From positions 1-36,320 of the forward strand of contig CALMOE010000069.1 of the NCBI GenBank assembly GCA_937871715.1: a stretch of 36,320 bases of DNA, in the 5' to 3' direction. Below, one piece after another: positions 20,791 to 28,875 of the stretch. The DNA is from an uncultured Geobacter sp. (GTDB lineage Bacteria; Desulfobacterota; Desulfuromonadia; Geobacterales; DSM-12255). Each line of letters begins with the position of its first letter. The stretch's first letter is position 1. A model generated the notes under the pieces. It searched no databases. It was not told the DNA's origin and worked only from the letters and a program-made list of their open reading frames with translations. Position numbers and translations under genes: made by a program.

Positions 20791-21519
20791 ATGCTTAGAA
20801 AATTTACAGCCATCCTGATGCTGATTATCCTCACCCTCCCCTCCTGTACCACCTACAGGAGTCAGTATGTCTCCTTCCGCCCGCCTGAGGCTTATCTGAA
20901 CAACCAGAAGGTTGCGGGGATCTCCCTTGGTGGGGAGGCCTATGCGGACAGCGCCTCGGCCAGTGATGCCTTCGGCTTTGACATCAAGGGTGCAGGGCTC
21001 CTCCCGGTGCAGCTGGTGATGAACAATGAAAGCGGAAAGGGGGTGAAGATCGTCACCTCCCAGACCTTCCTGGTGGACAAGGAAGGCCGCTACTGGCAGG
21101 TGGTGCCTAACCACGTGGCCATTGACCGCCTCGACAAATCGACGGAGCTGGCCGGCTTCTTCGGTAAGGGGGCTGGCCAGGGGGCACTTATCGGCGCTGC
21201 CGGAGGTGCCATCCTGGGCGCAGCTCTGGGGATAGTCTCCGGTAGCAATGTTGGCAATGCCATGGGCAAGGGGGCTGCCCTTGGTGGGGCTGGCGGTGCC
21301 ATCATCGGCGGAGCCAAGGAAGGCACCTCGCCGGAACGCTCCAACGACATAATAAGCGACATCAGGGCCAAGGGGCTAGAAGGCAAGGTGGTTCCCGCCG
21401 ATTCCCTTGCCAATGGCTTCCTCTTCTTCCCCGGTGAGGCACAGTCTGCAAAGGCTATCAAGCTGCAGATCAAAGAGGTGGACACGGAGAAGATTCACTC
21501 AATAATGCTCAATTTCTAG
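20791..21519 (+). CDS. Glycine-zipper lipoprotein of unknown function
   Basis: A 242-residue predicted lipoprotein. It has a basic-hydrophobic signal and lipobox LPSC with Cys19 as the lipidation site. The middle (about residues 125-175) is a Gly/Ala-rich segment with GxxxG-type spacing typical of glycine-zipper membrane segments. A beta-rich region follows: KGLEGKVVPADSLANGFLFFPG, a pattern I associate with binding or envelope lipoproteins. AAGGAG precedes the ATG. hemH follows after 12 bp, so the two are probably one transcript. The exact function is not recognised. Confidence 0.85.
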   Translation: MLRKFTAILMLIILTLPSCTTYRSQYVSFRPPEAYLNNQKVAGISLGGEAYADSASASDAFGFDIKGAGLLPVQLVMNNESGKGVKIVTSQTFLVDKEGRYWQVVPNHVAIDRLDKSTELAGFFGKGAGQGALIGAAGGAILGAALGIVSGSNVGNAMGKGAALGGAGGAIIGGAKEGTSPERSNDIISDIRAKGLEGKVVPADSLANGFLFFPGEAQSAKAIKLQIKEVDTEKIHSIMLNF

Positions 21520-21531
21520 ACCGAGGTATCG

Positions 21532-22488
21532 ATGTCAGCAGACAAGGCAGTCCTCCTACTGCAGATGGGGGGGCCAGATTCGCTGGATGCAGTCAAACCG
21601 TTTCTTCTAAACCTCTTTAGCGACAGGGATATCATCAAGATTGGACCTGCCTGGCTGCAGCCCGTTCTGGCTCGCATCATTGTCAGCAAGAGGCTTTCCA
21701 GGGTTGAAAAGAATTACAGTGAGATCGGTGGCAAGTCCCCCTTGAGGGAGCTCACGCAGCAGCAGGCAGAAGCGCTGGAAAGCGTTCTCGGCAATGGCTA
21801 TCGCTGCTTCGTGGCCATGAGATACTGGCACCCATCTACCATCGAGGCCCTTGCCGAAATAACAAGGGCTGGGATACGGGAGGTTATTGCCCTCTCCCTC
21901 TACCCCCACTACTCCAGGGCTACCACCGGTTCCAGCATCAGGGAGCTGAGAAGGGTGCTCGGAGAGGCCGGGGTTGGCTTCGATGTCAGGTATATAGACA
22001 GTTTCTACAACGAGCCCGGCTACATAGAGGCTCTTGTGGAGAGAATCAACGAGGGTCTGGCGGAGTTTCACCCCCTGGCTGATGTGGAGCTGCTATTTTC
22101 GGCACACTCCCTCCCCCAGTCGTTCATAGACGATGGGGATCCTTACCTTTCCCATGTGGAGGAGACCGTTCGTCTGGTGATGCAGAACTTCCGGATTCCC
22201 CACCATCTGGCTTTCCAGTCGCGGGCCGGGCCGGTAAAGTGGCTTGAGCCATCTACTGATGAGATGCTGCAGAGACTTGCCAGTGAGGGGGCCAAGAATA
22301 TCCTCGTGGTTCCCCTTTCCTTCGTCTCCGATCACATAGAGACCCTGCACGAGATTGATCTGGAGTATTCGAAGATGGCCTGGGAGCTGGGGATTGCCAA
22401 GTTTGCCAGGATTCCTTCCCTGAACAGCTCTGCAAAGTTCATCAATTGCCTAGCCTCCCTGGTTCGCAGGGCGGAATCGGGTTGTTAG
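21532..22488 (+). CDS. hemH: Ferrochelatase
   Basis: Inserts ferrous iron into a porphyrin, the last chemical step of heme (or coproheme) synthesis; the substrate branch cannot be told from sequence. The 318 residues start with [11 protein letters not shown] and contain [16 protein letters not shown], the metal-binding [12 protein letters not shown] with its invariant His, [17 protein letters not shown], and [20 protein letters not shown] with the second conserved His and Glu. Twelve bases separate it from the lipoprotein gene. The enzyme suits a cytochrome-rich lifestyle, as does hemW further right. Confidence 0.96.
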   Translation: MSADKAVLLLQMGGPDSLDAVKPFLLNLFSDRDIIKIGPAWLQPVLARIIVSKRLSRVEKNYSEIGGKSPLRELTQQQAEALESVLGNGYRCFVAMRYWHPSTIEALAEITRAGIREVIALSLYPHYSRATTGSSIRELRRVLGEAGVGFDVRYIDSFYNEPGYIEALVERINEGLAEFHPLADVELLFSAHSLPQSFIDDGDPYLSHVEETVRLVMQNFRIPHHLAFQSRAGPVKWLEPSTDEMLQRLASEGAKNILVVPLSFVSDHIETLHEIDLEYSKMAWELGIAKFARIPSLNSSAKFINCLASLVRRAESGC

Positions 22489-22491
22489 CAG

Positions 22492-22680
22492 ATGACCGGC
22501 GTGGAGAAGTGTGCACTCTGTGGCGGTGAGTTGGGCTCAATGGAAGAGGAGAGCGAATTTGCCAGGGCCGGTGAGTGGCTGGCTGAAGATGTGTGGAAAG
22601 ACAAGGGCTCCCTCTGTGTCCGTTGCCTGGAAAACAGAGGGAGGCTGGCGATGATGTACCTGCACGAATATAACCGCTGA
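22492..22680 (+). CDS. Small two-CxxC (zinc-ribbon-like) protein
   Basis: A 62-residue acidic protein with Cys7-x2-Cys10 and Cys42-x2-Cys45, a spacing that can form one tetrahedral zinc site. No signal peptide or membrane segment is seen. It starts 3 bp after the hemH stop, so it is almost certainly co-translated with it, though its own ribosome site is weak. Function not recognised; a metal-binding accessory to heme synthesis is only guilt by association. Confidence 0.75.
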   Translation: MTGVEKCALCGGELGSMEEESEFARAGEWLAEDVWKDKGSLCVRCLENRGRLAMMYLHEYNR

Positions 22681-22696
22681 TCCCTTACCGTATGCG

Positions 22697-23608
22697 TCAG
22701 TCCCGCGGTACGGCGAGCATCCTGTCCAGTGCTCTCTTTGCAGGAATGCGTACCTCCTCTGGTACGGTCACAACCGGCTGCAGCGTCTGTAGGGCGGCGA
22801 GTATATCCTCCAGGGAGGTGAGCTTCATGTTGGGGCAGATCAACGCCGGCGAGGCGATGATGAACTCCTTGCCCGGGTTTTCCTGGCGCAGGCGGTAGAG
22901 GATTCCCGCCTCGGTGCCGATGATGAAGCGAGTGGCAGGGCTCTTTCTGCAGTAGTCGTACATTCCGGTAGTGGAACAGACATGGTCGGCAAGGGCAACC
23001 ACTGCAGGGTTGCATTCGGGGTGGCAGACGAAGAGGGCGTCCGGGTTATCCTCTTTCAGCTTGAGGACATTCTCGGCCTTCAGGCGTTCATGGGTCGGGC
23101 AGTATCCGTCCCAGAAATGAAACTTCTTGGCTGAAGTGCGGGCGATGTACTGGCCAAGATTGCGGTCAGGGGCGAAGATGATCTCCTCATCCTGGAGGGA
23201 CTCCACTACTCTTACCGCATTTGCTGAAGTACAGCAGATATCGCTGACCGCCTTGACGTCGGCGGAAGAGTTTACATAGGTTACCACCGGAGCTCCGGGG
23301 TGGCGGGCCTTGAACTTCAACAGTTCTTCGGCGGTTACCATGTCAGCCATGGGGCAGCCGGCATCCAGGCGGGGGAGGAGAACCGTCTTGTCTGGAGCCA
23401 GTATTGCTGCGGATTCGGCCATGAAATGCACGCCGCAGAATACTATCAGCTCCTTGTCAGTCCTGGCAGCCTCCTGGGAGAGTGCCAGCGAGTCACCGGT
23501 TATATCGGCGATCTCCTGGACTTCGTCGCGCATGTAATTGTGAGCAAGGAGAATGCCGTTCCTCTCCTTGAGCAAATCCTTTATCTGCTGCTTCACTGTT
23601 TCCTGCAT
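22697..23608 (-). CDS. nadA: Quinolinate synthase A
   Basis: Oxygen-sensitive [4Fe-4S] enzyme that condenses iminoaspartate with dihydroxyacetone phosphate to quinolinate in de novo NAD synthesis. The 303 residues carry the three expected cluster cysteines: Cys85 in DAGCPMAD, one in HPECNP, and one in [24 protein letters not shown] and [10 protein letters not shown] are further signatures. AGAGG lies just before the ATG at 23608. It converges on the hemH operon (16 bp between stops) and diverges from tatA. nadB and nadC are not in the window. Confidence 0.96.
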   Translation of the reverse strand: MQETVKQQIKDLLKERNGILLAHNYMRDEVQEIADITGDSLALSQEAARTDKELIVFCGVHFMAESAAILAPDKTVLLPRLDAGCPMADMVTAEELLKFKARHPGAPVVTYVNSSADVKAVSDICCTSANAVRVVESLQDEEIIFAPDRNLGQYIARTSAKKFHFWDGYCPTHERLKAENVLKLKEDNPDALFVCHPECNPAVVALADHVCSTTGMYDYCRKSPATRFIIGTEAGILYRLRQENPGKEFIIASPALICPNMKLTSLEDILAALQTLQPVVTVPEEVRIPAKRALDRMLAVPRD

Positions 23609-23623
23609 GTTTCCCTCTTCGCT

Positions 23624-23650
23624 ATACTACTTTAGTATCCGATGATACTA
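23624..23650. promoter_or_regulatory. Operator-like three-half-site array at the nadA promoter
   Basis: ATACTA (23624-23629), TAGTAT (23633-23638) and ATACTA (23645-23650) form two overlapping inverted repeats. The left pair has a 3-bp gap. The right pair extends to TAGTATC-CGAT-GATACTA. The array covers the -10 and the expected start of transcription, so it is placed for repression of nadA. The binding protein is unknown; NAD-pool repressors such as NrtR are a candidate class. Confidence 0.6.
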
Positions 23651-23673
23651 GACAATGTTCAAGCGGCTGTCAA
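23645..23673 (-). promoter_or_regulatory. nadA promoter
   Basis: On the minus strand, TTGACA (23673-23668), 17 bp, then TAGTAT (23650-23645) form a good sigma-70-type promoter about 40 bp before the nadA start. The -10 overlaps one half-site of the operator-like array. Confidence 0.65.
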
Positions 23674-23684
23674 ATCCTTTGCCG

Positions 23685-23713
23685 TTGACTCCGGTGAGTA
23701 AAAGCACTATTAT
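23685..23713 (+). promoter_or_regulatory. tatA promoter
   Basis: TTGACT (23685-23690), 17 bp, then TATTAT (23708-23713), about 38 bp upstream of the tatA start. It is back to back with the nadA promoter. Confidence 0.6.
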
Positions 23714-23751
23714 TTTATCAATTTCGCGTATTTTGCTAACAGGGGTGGATA

Positions 23752-24036
23752 ATGTTCGGTATTGGCATGCCCGAATTGATAGTTATTCTGGTTATCGCGC
23801 TGATTGTCATCGGTCCGCAGAAACTGCCGGAACTGGCCAGGTCACTGGGGAAGGGGCTGGCCGAATTCAAGCGGGCAACCGACGATTTCCGTCAGGGGGT
23901 CGAGGATGAAGCGAGAGCTGCTGAAGAGAGGGAGCGCGTTGCCCGCATCTTGGCGGAGAAAGAGGCTGAACTGAAGGCCGGGGAGGAGAAGGCCAAGGCA
24001 GCCAAGGTTGAAGATCAGCAGAATAAGAAGGCCTAG
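23752..24036 (+). CDS. tatA: Twin-arginine translocase TatA/TatB-family subunit
   Basis: Membrane component of the Tat pathway, which exports folded proteins. The 94 residues begin [20 protein letters not shown] (transmembrane helix, about 6-22), then the hinge [20 protein letters not shown], the amphipathic helix, and a charged Glu/Ala/Lys-rich tail. A Glu at position 8 of the helix is more TatB-like, while the short tail is TatA-like; many deltaproteobacterial members are ambiguous. GGGGTGG precedes the ATG. No tatC is nearby, so it is a stand-alone gene with its own promoter and terminator. Confidence 0.88.
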   Translation: MFGIGMPELIVILVIALIVIGPQKLPELARSLGKGLAEFKRATDDFRQGVEDEARAAEERERVARILAEKEAELKAGEEKAKAAKVEDQQNKKA

Positions 24037-24062
24037 ATTCAACTACTTGGCTGAAAGATATT

Positions 24063-24090
24063 GTAAAGGCGGGGATTTCCCCGCCTTTAC
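24063..24090. terminator. Bidirectional terminator between tatA and cpoB
   Basis: GTAAAGGCGGGGA (24063-24075) and TCCCCGCCTTTAC (24078-24090) form a perfect 13-bp stem with a 2-nt spacer. It stands between the tatA stop and the cpoB stop, which it abuts, and serves the two convergent genes. T-rich sequence follows on both sides, though the runs are short. Confidence 0.8.
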
Positions 24091-24915
24091 CTATTTGATC
24101 TTGGTTAGCAGATCCTTGGCAAGTGTCGCTTCATCGGAATTTGGCGCCTTTTCCAGGAGCTCCTTGAGGACGAATCTGGCGCTTTTCGCGTCCCCCAGCT
24201 CTCTGAAGGCCATTGCCTGTTTGAGCATTGCCGCAGGCACCTTCTCCTTGCCCGGATACTCCTGTATTACCCGCTGATACTCGAGCACCGCCTGCTCGAA
24301 GTTCTTTTCCGTGTAGTAGCTTTCACCGATCCAGTACCTCGCGTTAGCAGCCAGCTTGTGCTCGGCAAACTGCTCGATTATTTTATTGAATGCTTCCCGA
24401 GATTTCTTCAGATCGCCCGCCCTGAAGCTCTCCATACCCTGCTTGTAAAATGCGTCGGCCGTTGGGGGGGATTCCACTGTCTTGGCAAGAGCGGTTACTC
24501 TTGTGTTAGTATCCTGCAGCCCCTGCTCCAGCTTGGCAAGACGCTCCTCAATGGACTTGATCCCCTTCGCGGTGTCCTCCTTCAGCATGGTAAGGTCATC
24601 AAAAGGCTTTTTTGTCGCATTACCCAGGTCATCTACCTTGCCGGCAACCACCTGCAGGTCTATGCGCATGGTATCCAGGTTTGCCTGCATGTCAGCTGAA
24701 CCCCGGCGTAGATTGTCGAGGCTCTTCAGAGCCTCGCGGCTCCCCTTTTCCGAGGCTTCCATGGCTTCCTGCCTGGCCGAGGATATGTTCTTCTCAGCCA
24801 GAGCCAAGCGAGACTTGATTTCATCTATATCCTGCTGGGCAAGATTCATCTCCCCCTTAGTGGCGCATGCCGCCAGGGTGAAGAGGAGTGGTGCAAGAAA
24901 CAGAGATTTTTTCAT
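24091..24915 (-). CDS. cpoB: Tol-Pal system coordinator CpoB (YbgF), lipoprotein form
   Basis: Periplasmic protein that in E. coli links Tol-Pal with peptidoglycan synthesis at the septum. The 274 residues have a lipobox LAAC (Cys17), a long coiled-coil N-terminal half (about 25-140) and three C-terminal TPR-like units from about 155, including ARYWIGESYYTEKNFEQAVLEYQRVI. The lipobox differs from the soluble E. coli form. An AGGAGGGG site precedes the ATG. It is separated from pal by a strong terminator-like hairpin, so expression should depend on read-through or an unseen promoter. Confidence 0.9.
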   Translation of the reverse strand: MKKSLFLAPLLFTLAACATKGEMNLAQQDIDEIKSRLALAEKNISSARQEAMEASEKGSREALKSLDNLRRGSADMQANLDTMRIDLQVVAGKVDDLGNATKKPFDDLTMLKEDTAKGIKSIEERLAKLEQGLQDTNTRVTALAKTVESPPTADAFYKQGMESFRAGDLKKSREAFNKIIEQFAEHKLAANARYWIGESYYTEKNFEQAVLEYQRVIQEYPGKEKVPAAMLKQAMAFRELGDAKSARFVLKELLEKAPNSDEATLAKDLLTKIK

Positions 24916-24936
24916 CGTCCCCTCCTGTGAAAGGGT

Positions 24937-24966
24937 AAAAAAAGGAGCCTGTTAGGCCCCTTTTTT
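24937..24966. terminator. Terminator hairpin between pal and cpoB
   Basis: AAAAAAAGGAGCCT (24937-24950), gtt, then AGGCCCCTTTTTT (24954-24966) form a stem with one mismatch, flanked by A and T runs on both sides. It is a bidirectional intrinsic-terminator shape. In the direction of pal transcription it would cut mRNA before cpoB. Confidence 0.75.
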
Positions 24967-24982
24967 GAAATTATTTGTCTGA

Positions 24983-25600
24983 CTACCTGATAACTTCGAA
25001 TTCGACGCGTCTGTTCTTGGCCCAGGACTCCTCGTCGTGGCCGTTGTTCAGAGGGCGTTCCTTGCCGTAACTGACTACTGTCATCTGTTCGGGCGGTACC
25101 CCGAGGGTTATGAGGTAGTTCATGGCTGCCTTTGCCCTGTTCTCGCCAAGGGCCAGGTTATATTCGTCGGAGCCCCGCTCGTCGCAGTGACCTTCAAGGC
25201 GTACCCTCCCCTTGTACTTCTTGAGGAGATAGTCGGCGTTGCCGTAAAGGGTGTCCCGAGAGGTTTGCGACAGGGCATAGGAGTCGAATTCGAAGTAGAT
25301 TCTCGCCAGAGCCTGCCTGGCGGCGTCATAGGCGGAAAGCTGGGACGCATCGGCAACCTGAGGTGCGGACTTGACAAGCCCTGCCGCCACATCGTCCTTT
25401 ATCTGCTGGGTATTGATCTGCTCGGCCGGTTTGGCAGGCACCTGGGGCGGTGTCTCTTTCTTCGGCTCTGCTGCCTGCTGCACAGGAGGCTTCTGGGCAG
25501 CAAGACCCTCATCAGGCTTTACCTGGTCCTTCGCACAACCGCTGATCAACAGCATCGAAACAGCCAGGGCGGAAAGCCCTGCAATTATACTCCTACGCAT
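24983..25600 (-). CDS. pal: Peptidoglycan-associated lipoprotein Pal
   Basis: Outer-membrane lipoprotein that binds peptidoglycan and TolB, keeping the outer membrane attached during division. The 205 residues have a signal with lipobox ISGC (Cys22), a Pro/Gln/Lys-rich tether (about 25-65) and the OmpA-C domain. That domain has IYFEFDSYAL, the LEGHCDERGSDEYNLALGENRA peptidoglycan-binding signature and a KNRRVEFEVIR end. AAAGGAG lies before the ATG. It has its own strong promoter, apart from tolQRAB. Confidence 0.96.
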   Translation of the reverse strand: MRRSIIAGLSALAVSMLLISGCAKDQVKPDEGLAAQKPPVQQAAEPKKETPPQVPAKPAEQINTQQIKDDVAAGLVKSAPQVADASQLSAYDAARQALARIYFEFDSYALSQTSRDTLYGNADYLLKKYKGRVRLEGHCDERGSDEYNLALGENRAKAAMNYLITLGVPPEQMTVVSYGKERPLNNGHDEESWAKNRRVEFEVIR

Positions 25601-25625
25601 CTCCGGCTCCTTTGTTTACGTGAGG

Positions 25626-25641
25626 GTTTTACTGCTAAAAC
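25626..25641. promoter_or_regulatory. Palindrome in the pal leader
   Basis: GTTTTA (25626-25631), ctgc, TAAAAC (25636-25641) is a perfect inverted repeat directly after the pal -10 element, around the expected start of transcription. It is a possible operator; no regulator is assigned. Confidence 0.4.
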
Positions 25642-25669
25642 ATTATACATATCCTGAGGTCAAATTCAA
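25642..25669 (-). promoter_or_regulatory. pal promoter
   Basis: On the minus strand, TTGAAT (25669-25664), 16 bp, then a consensus TATAAT (25647-25642). It lies in the 106-bp tolB-pal gap, so pal can be expressed independently of tolQRAB. Confidence 0.7.
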
Positions 25670-25706
25670 TAAGAGCGACAAGATAGCATCATGGCAGAAA
25701 GGCGCA

Positions 25707-26954
25707 TCAATTAAGGCTTGCGCCCCAGGTCGGGTGGGTCTGGGCGCCGGGGAGGCGTGAAACCCTGGTCTGGGCTGAACCGTCGGCACGCATTACATAA
25801 ATGGCATCGCTACCGCTCCTTTTGCTGCTGAAGAGAATGAAGCGCCCATCCGGCGACCAGCGTGGATGCTCGTTACTCCCGTCGAAGGTAATCTGCCTGT
25901 CGTCGGAGCCGTCTGGGTTGATGAGGTGAATCTGGAATCCAGAGCCGTGCTGTCTGCAGTAAGCAATTCTGTCCCCCTTGGGGGACCAGCGCGGGGCCAC
26001 GTTATATGCTCCTGACTTTGTAAGCCGTTTGACGTTGCTGCCGTCGGCCTGCATGATGAAAATCTGCGGCTTCCCCAGACGGTCGGAGACAAAGGCGAGC
26101 TTGCTGCCGTCCGGAGACCAGGTGGGGGAGAGATCTATGGCCGGATTGTTGGTAAGGCGTGCCAGCTGCTTGCCGGCGGTACTTATGAGGTAAATCTCCG
26201 AGTTGCCATCCTTGCTTTTGGCCAGGGCGATCCGGTTGCCGTCGGGAGAGTAAGCCGCGGTGATGTTGATGCCGCCGCTGGAGGAGATGCGAGCCTCGCT
26301 GCCGGTAAAGAGCTCGCGACGATACAGGTCAGGATTCCCCTTCTTGTAGGAGGTGTAGAGGAGCTCGCGGCCCGAGGGGGAGAACTCCGGATTCAGGTTG
26401 ATTGAGCCGTTGCTGGTTAGCTTGCGCGCCCCCTGTCCGTCCCAGTCCATGATATGAATCTCCTTGTTCCCCGAAGCGGTGGAGACAAAGGCGACTTTGG
26501 CGGTGAAGGCCGAGCGTTCGCCGCTGATGTTGCCGACAACTTCATCGGCGAATGTGTGGGCGGTCCGGCGAATATCCTGTCTCGCGGCCCTGTAACGCTT
26601 TGCGATGAGTTCCCTTCCCGACTGATTGTCCACCAGGCGATACTCCAGGCTTATTGAGTCCTGGGTGGGGGTATAGACAGTTTTAAGGGTGAGATCGGCA
26701 TCTGCACCGGTCCCTATCCCTTCCAGTTGCTGGAATATGCCGGTCATGTCCAGGTCGAAGGAGAGAGTTGATCGTATCTCCTCGCTTATTTTCCCATCTT
26801 CGTCAGCTGAGGAGGGTAGAGGCTGGGCGATCACCAGGCGCAGCTGGCGGTTGCCCGGGGCCGATACCCGCAAAAAATCCTCCTTGGAGAGGAGCTGTGA
26901 TGGGGCCAGGGATATGAGCAGAAGCAGCAAGGCTGTGCAGCGTTTTTTGATCAC
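25707..26954 (-). CDS. tolB: Tol-Pal system beta-propeller protein TolB
   Basis: Periplasmic protein that shuttles between Pal and TolA. The 415 residues have a cleavable-type signal (about 1-23), a short N-terminal domain (about 35-150) and a six-bladed propeller. The blades show repeats such as NPEFSPSGRELLYTS, SPTWSPDGSKLAFVS and APRWSPKGDRIAYC. Compared with E. coli TolB as remembered, about 20 residues of the N-terminal domain, between GIF and GADADL and including the usual Trp, are missing. It overlaps tolA by 4 bp (ATGA) and ends 106 bp before pal. Confidence 0.94.
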   Translation of the reverse strand: MIKKRCTALLLLLISLAPSQLLSKEDFLRVSAPGNRQLRLVIAQPLPSSADEDGKISEEIRSTLSFDLDMTGIFQQLEGIGTGADADLTLKTVYTPTQDSISLEYRLVDNQSGRELIAKRYRAARQDIRRTAHTFADEVVGNISGERSAFTAKVAFVSTASGNKEIHIMDWDGQGARKLTSNGSINLNPEFSPSGRELLYTSYKKGNPDLYRRELFTGSEARISSSGGINITAAYSPDGNRIALAKSKDGNSEIYLISTAGKQLARLTNNPAIDLSPTWSPDGSKLAFVSDRLGKPQIFIMQADGSNVKRLTKSGAYNVAPRWSPKGDRIAYCRQHGSGFQIHLINPDGSDDRQITFDGSNEHPRWSPDGRFILFSSKRSGSDAIYVMRADGSAQTRVSRLPGAQTHPTWGASLN

Positions 26955-27724
26955 TTGTTGCTCACCTCCTGCGGGCTGAAAATATAGAGTTTTTCGAAAT
27001 CATTGCCATTAGGGGTGGGGGGGAAGGAGGGCCTTGCCTTTTCTATGGCGCGCAGAACCGAATCGTTGAACAGCTTGTCCGTAGACGGCCTTTCCATGAC
27101 GTAGCGGACAAGCTTCCCTCTTTTGTCAATGTAGAGACGAACTGCCGCCTCGGGCTGCTTGCTGCGATAAACGATGGTGGTGACCAGGGCATCCCTCAGG
27201 CGTGACTGGATATATGCCCCATAGTCGGAGCCGGCGGTTGTTCCCACGGCTGAAGGAGCACCCCCCTTGGCAGAGGCAGCGACCTTCCGCTGCAGCGACT
27301 CCAGGGCTGCGGACTGATGTCTGGCCTCAGCCCTGTGCTCAAGACGGCTTAGTCTTTCCCTGAACTCCCTTGCCTCCTGGTCTGCGCTGCCGGTCTCGGT
27401 CTGGGGGGGCGGCTGGGTTTTCAAAGCCTGCGCAGGGGTCTTGGACGGCAGGGCCATGGCAGGCCTGGTGGCGGGCGGTTGCCCGGTGGAAGGGGGGGGC
27501 GCCGCCTTCTCCACCACTGCAGGTGACGGGGTGGTCGGCCCCCTTCCGGGCGCAGGCTCCGCCACAGGCAGGGAGACTATGTCTACGTAGTAAGTGGGTG
27601 TCTCCTGCAGCGCAGATCTGTACAGGCCGGCAGTGGAGAAGAGGAGGACAACCACCGTGTGCAGCAGCAGGGAGAGAACCATCCATCCCGGCTTGAGGTC
27701 GTATGGCCCAGCCTTGAGGTTCAT
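26951..27724 (-). CDS. tolA: TolA/TonB-family energy transducer
   Basis: Inner-membrane-anchored periplasm-spanning protein that couples TolQR motor energy to TolB and Pal. The 257 residues have one N-terminal transmembrane helix (about 14-34), a Pro-rich spacer (about 50-110), a short Arg/Glu coiled segment, and a C-terminal TonB/TolA-type fold (about 165-255). That fold contains YIQSRLRDALVTTI and VRLYIDKRGKLVRYVM. Position between tolR and tolB, with 4-bp overlaps on each side, identifies it as the operon's TolA. The long Ala/Lys helix of E. coli TolA is absent. Confidence 0.88.
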   Translation of the reverse strand: MNLKAGPYDLKPGWMVLSLLLHTVVVLLFSTAGLYRSALQETPTYYVDIVSLPVAEPAPGRGPTTPSPAVVEKAAPPPSTGQPPATRPAMALPSKTPAQALKTQPPPQTETGSADQEAREFRERLSRLEHRAEARHQSAALESLQRKVAASAKGGAPSAVGTTAGSDYGAYIQSRLRDALVTTIVYRSKQPEAAVRLYIDKRGKLVRYVMERPSTDKLFNDSVLRAIEKARPSFPPTPNGNDFEKLYIFSPQEVSNK

Positions 27725-28137
27725 TTTGCCTGGCCGGGCTCCGTAAGCATCCCCAGTCGCTCTACCCCTGCCCCCTTGATTTCGGCCATCGCTCTTATGA
27801 CCTCGCCGTAGGGCACGTCGCGGTCAGCCTTGAGGAATACCTCCTTCTTGCTCTTGGAGGCAAATATGGCGTCCAGCTTCTCCTTCAGCGTCCCCCTGGG
27901 GATTTCGCTGTTACCCAGATAGGCCCTGCCGTTCTTGTCAATGGTGATGATTACCGGCTCTTCCTTGGTGGGCATCGCCTTGGCGTCTGTTTTAGGGAGG
28001 TTGACCTGCATCCCCTGCTGCATCATCGGCGCGGTGATCATGAAAATGACGAGCAGAACCAGCATGACATCCACCAGGGGTGTCACGTTGATCTGCGACA
28101 TCACGCTGCGGTCTCCGCCCCTGTGACCTGTATCCAT
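27721..28137 (-). CDS. tolR: Tol-Pal system protein TolR (ExbD family)
   Basis: Inner-membrane component of the proton-driven TolQR motor. The 138 residues have a short cytoplasmic N-terminus, MSQINVTPLVDVMLVLLVIFMI with the conserved transmembrane Asp that carries protons, and a periplasmic domain. That domain has VNLPKT, VIITIDKNGRAYLG and the KADRDVPYGEVIRAM motif. ATG at 28137, 13 bp after the tolQ stop; GGAGG lies upstream at a rather long distance. It overlaps tolA by 4 bp. Confidence 0.96.
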   Translation of the reverse strand: MDTGHRGGDRSVMSQINVTPLVDVMLVLLVIFMITAPMMQQGMQVNLPKTDAKAMPTKEEPVIITIDKNGRAYLGNSEIPRGTLKEKLDAIFASKSKKEVFLKADRDVPYGEVIRAMAEIKGAGVERLGMLTEPGQAK

Positions 28138-28150
28138 AGGGAGCCCCCTC

Positions 28151-28825
28151 CTACTTCTTCGCGAACGAGCGCTGAACGATGTTCAGAAACTCGGTGGAGA
28201 AGTTGTCCATTTCGGCGATGAGGACCTTGATCCTGTTCTGGAAATGGTTATACCCCATCACCGCTGGAATGGCGGCCACCAGGCCGATTGCCGTAGCCAC
28301 CAGGGCCTCGGCGATTCCAGGGGCGACGACTGCCAGGGAGGCCGAGCCTGTTTCGCCTATCCCCTTGAAGGATGTCATGATCCCCCAGACGGTGCCGAAA
28401 AGGCCGATGAAAGGGGCGGTGGAGCCGGTGGTTGCCAGGAAGGTGAGATACTTCTCCAGGCGTGTTATTTCCGAGGTGGTCGCACGGCGCAGTGCCCTGG
28501 CGACGTTTTCAACCCCGCCGAGATCGGTGGACAGCACGTGGGGATCCTCCCTGTCCTCACCCTTTTCCACTACCTTTTTCAGCTCGCTGTAACCTTCGGA
28601 GAAGAGGACCGAGAGGGGGGAGTTGGCGAAACGGTCTATCTGGGCGCTGATGGCGTCGAAATGTTTCGTCTGCCAGAAGAAGTTGAGGAACTGGTCCGAG
28701 TCCTTGTTTGCCTTGTGTACCTGCAGCAGCTTGAAGAAGATGATGGCCCAGGAGACCACTGAGAAGTAGAGCAGTATGAAGAGGACGATTTTTACGACGA
28801 TACCGGTGCCGGCAAATAGTGACAA
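28151..28825 (-). CDS. tolQ: Tol-Pal system protein TolQ (ExbB/MotA family)
   Basis: Three-helix inner-membrane motor protein partnering TolR. The 224 residues have a first transmembrane helix (about 8-30), a cytoplasmic loop, and two helices in the conserved region around TTGSTAPFIGLFGTVWGIM and GIAEALVATAIGLVAAIPAV. It is the first gene of tolQ-tolR-tolA-tolB. ybgC, which heads the E. coli cluster, is missing. A clear promoter and a palindromic leader lie upstream. Confidence 0.96.
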   Translation of the reverse strand: MSLFAGTGIVVKIVLFILLYFSVVSWAIIFFKLLQVHKANKDSDQFLNFFWQTKHFDAISAQIDRFANSPLSVLFSEGYSELKKVVEKGEDREDPHVLSTDLGGVENVARALRRATTSEITRLEKYLTFLATTGSTAPFIGLFGTVWGIMTSFKGIGETGSASLAVVAPGIAEALVATAIGLVAAIPAVMGYNHFQNRIKVLIAEMDNFSTEFLNIVQRSFAKK

Positions 28826-28875
28826 GGGCCACCTCCATGGAGTCAGTATATGTTAAGGGAGTGAACTTAAGAGCT

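Noticed and set aside
21111-21118. CCACGTGG as a parS core
   Set aside because: It lies in coding DNA and lacks the flanking TGTT/AACA bases.
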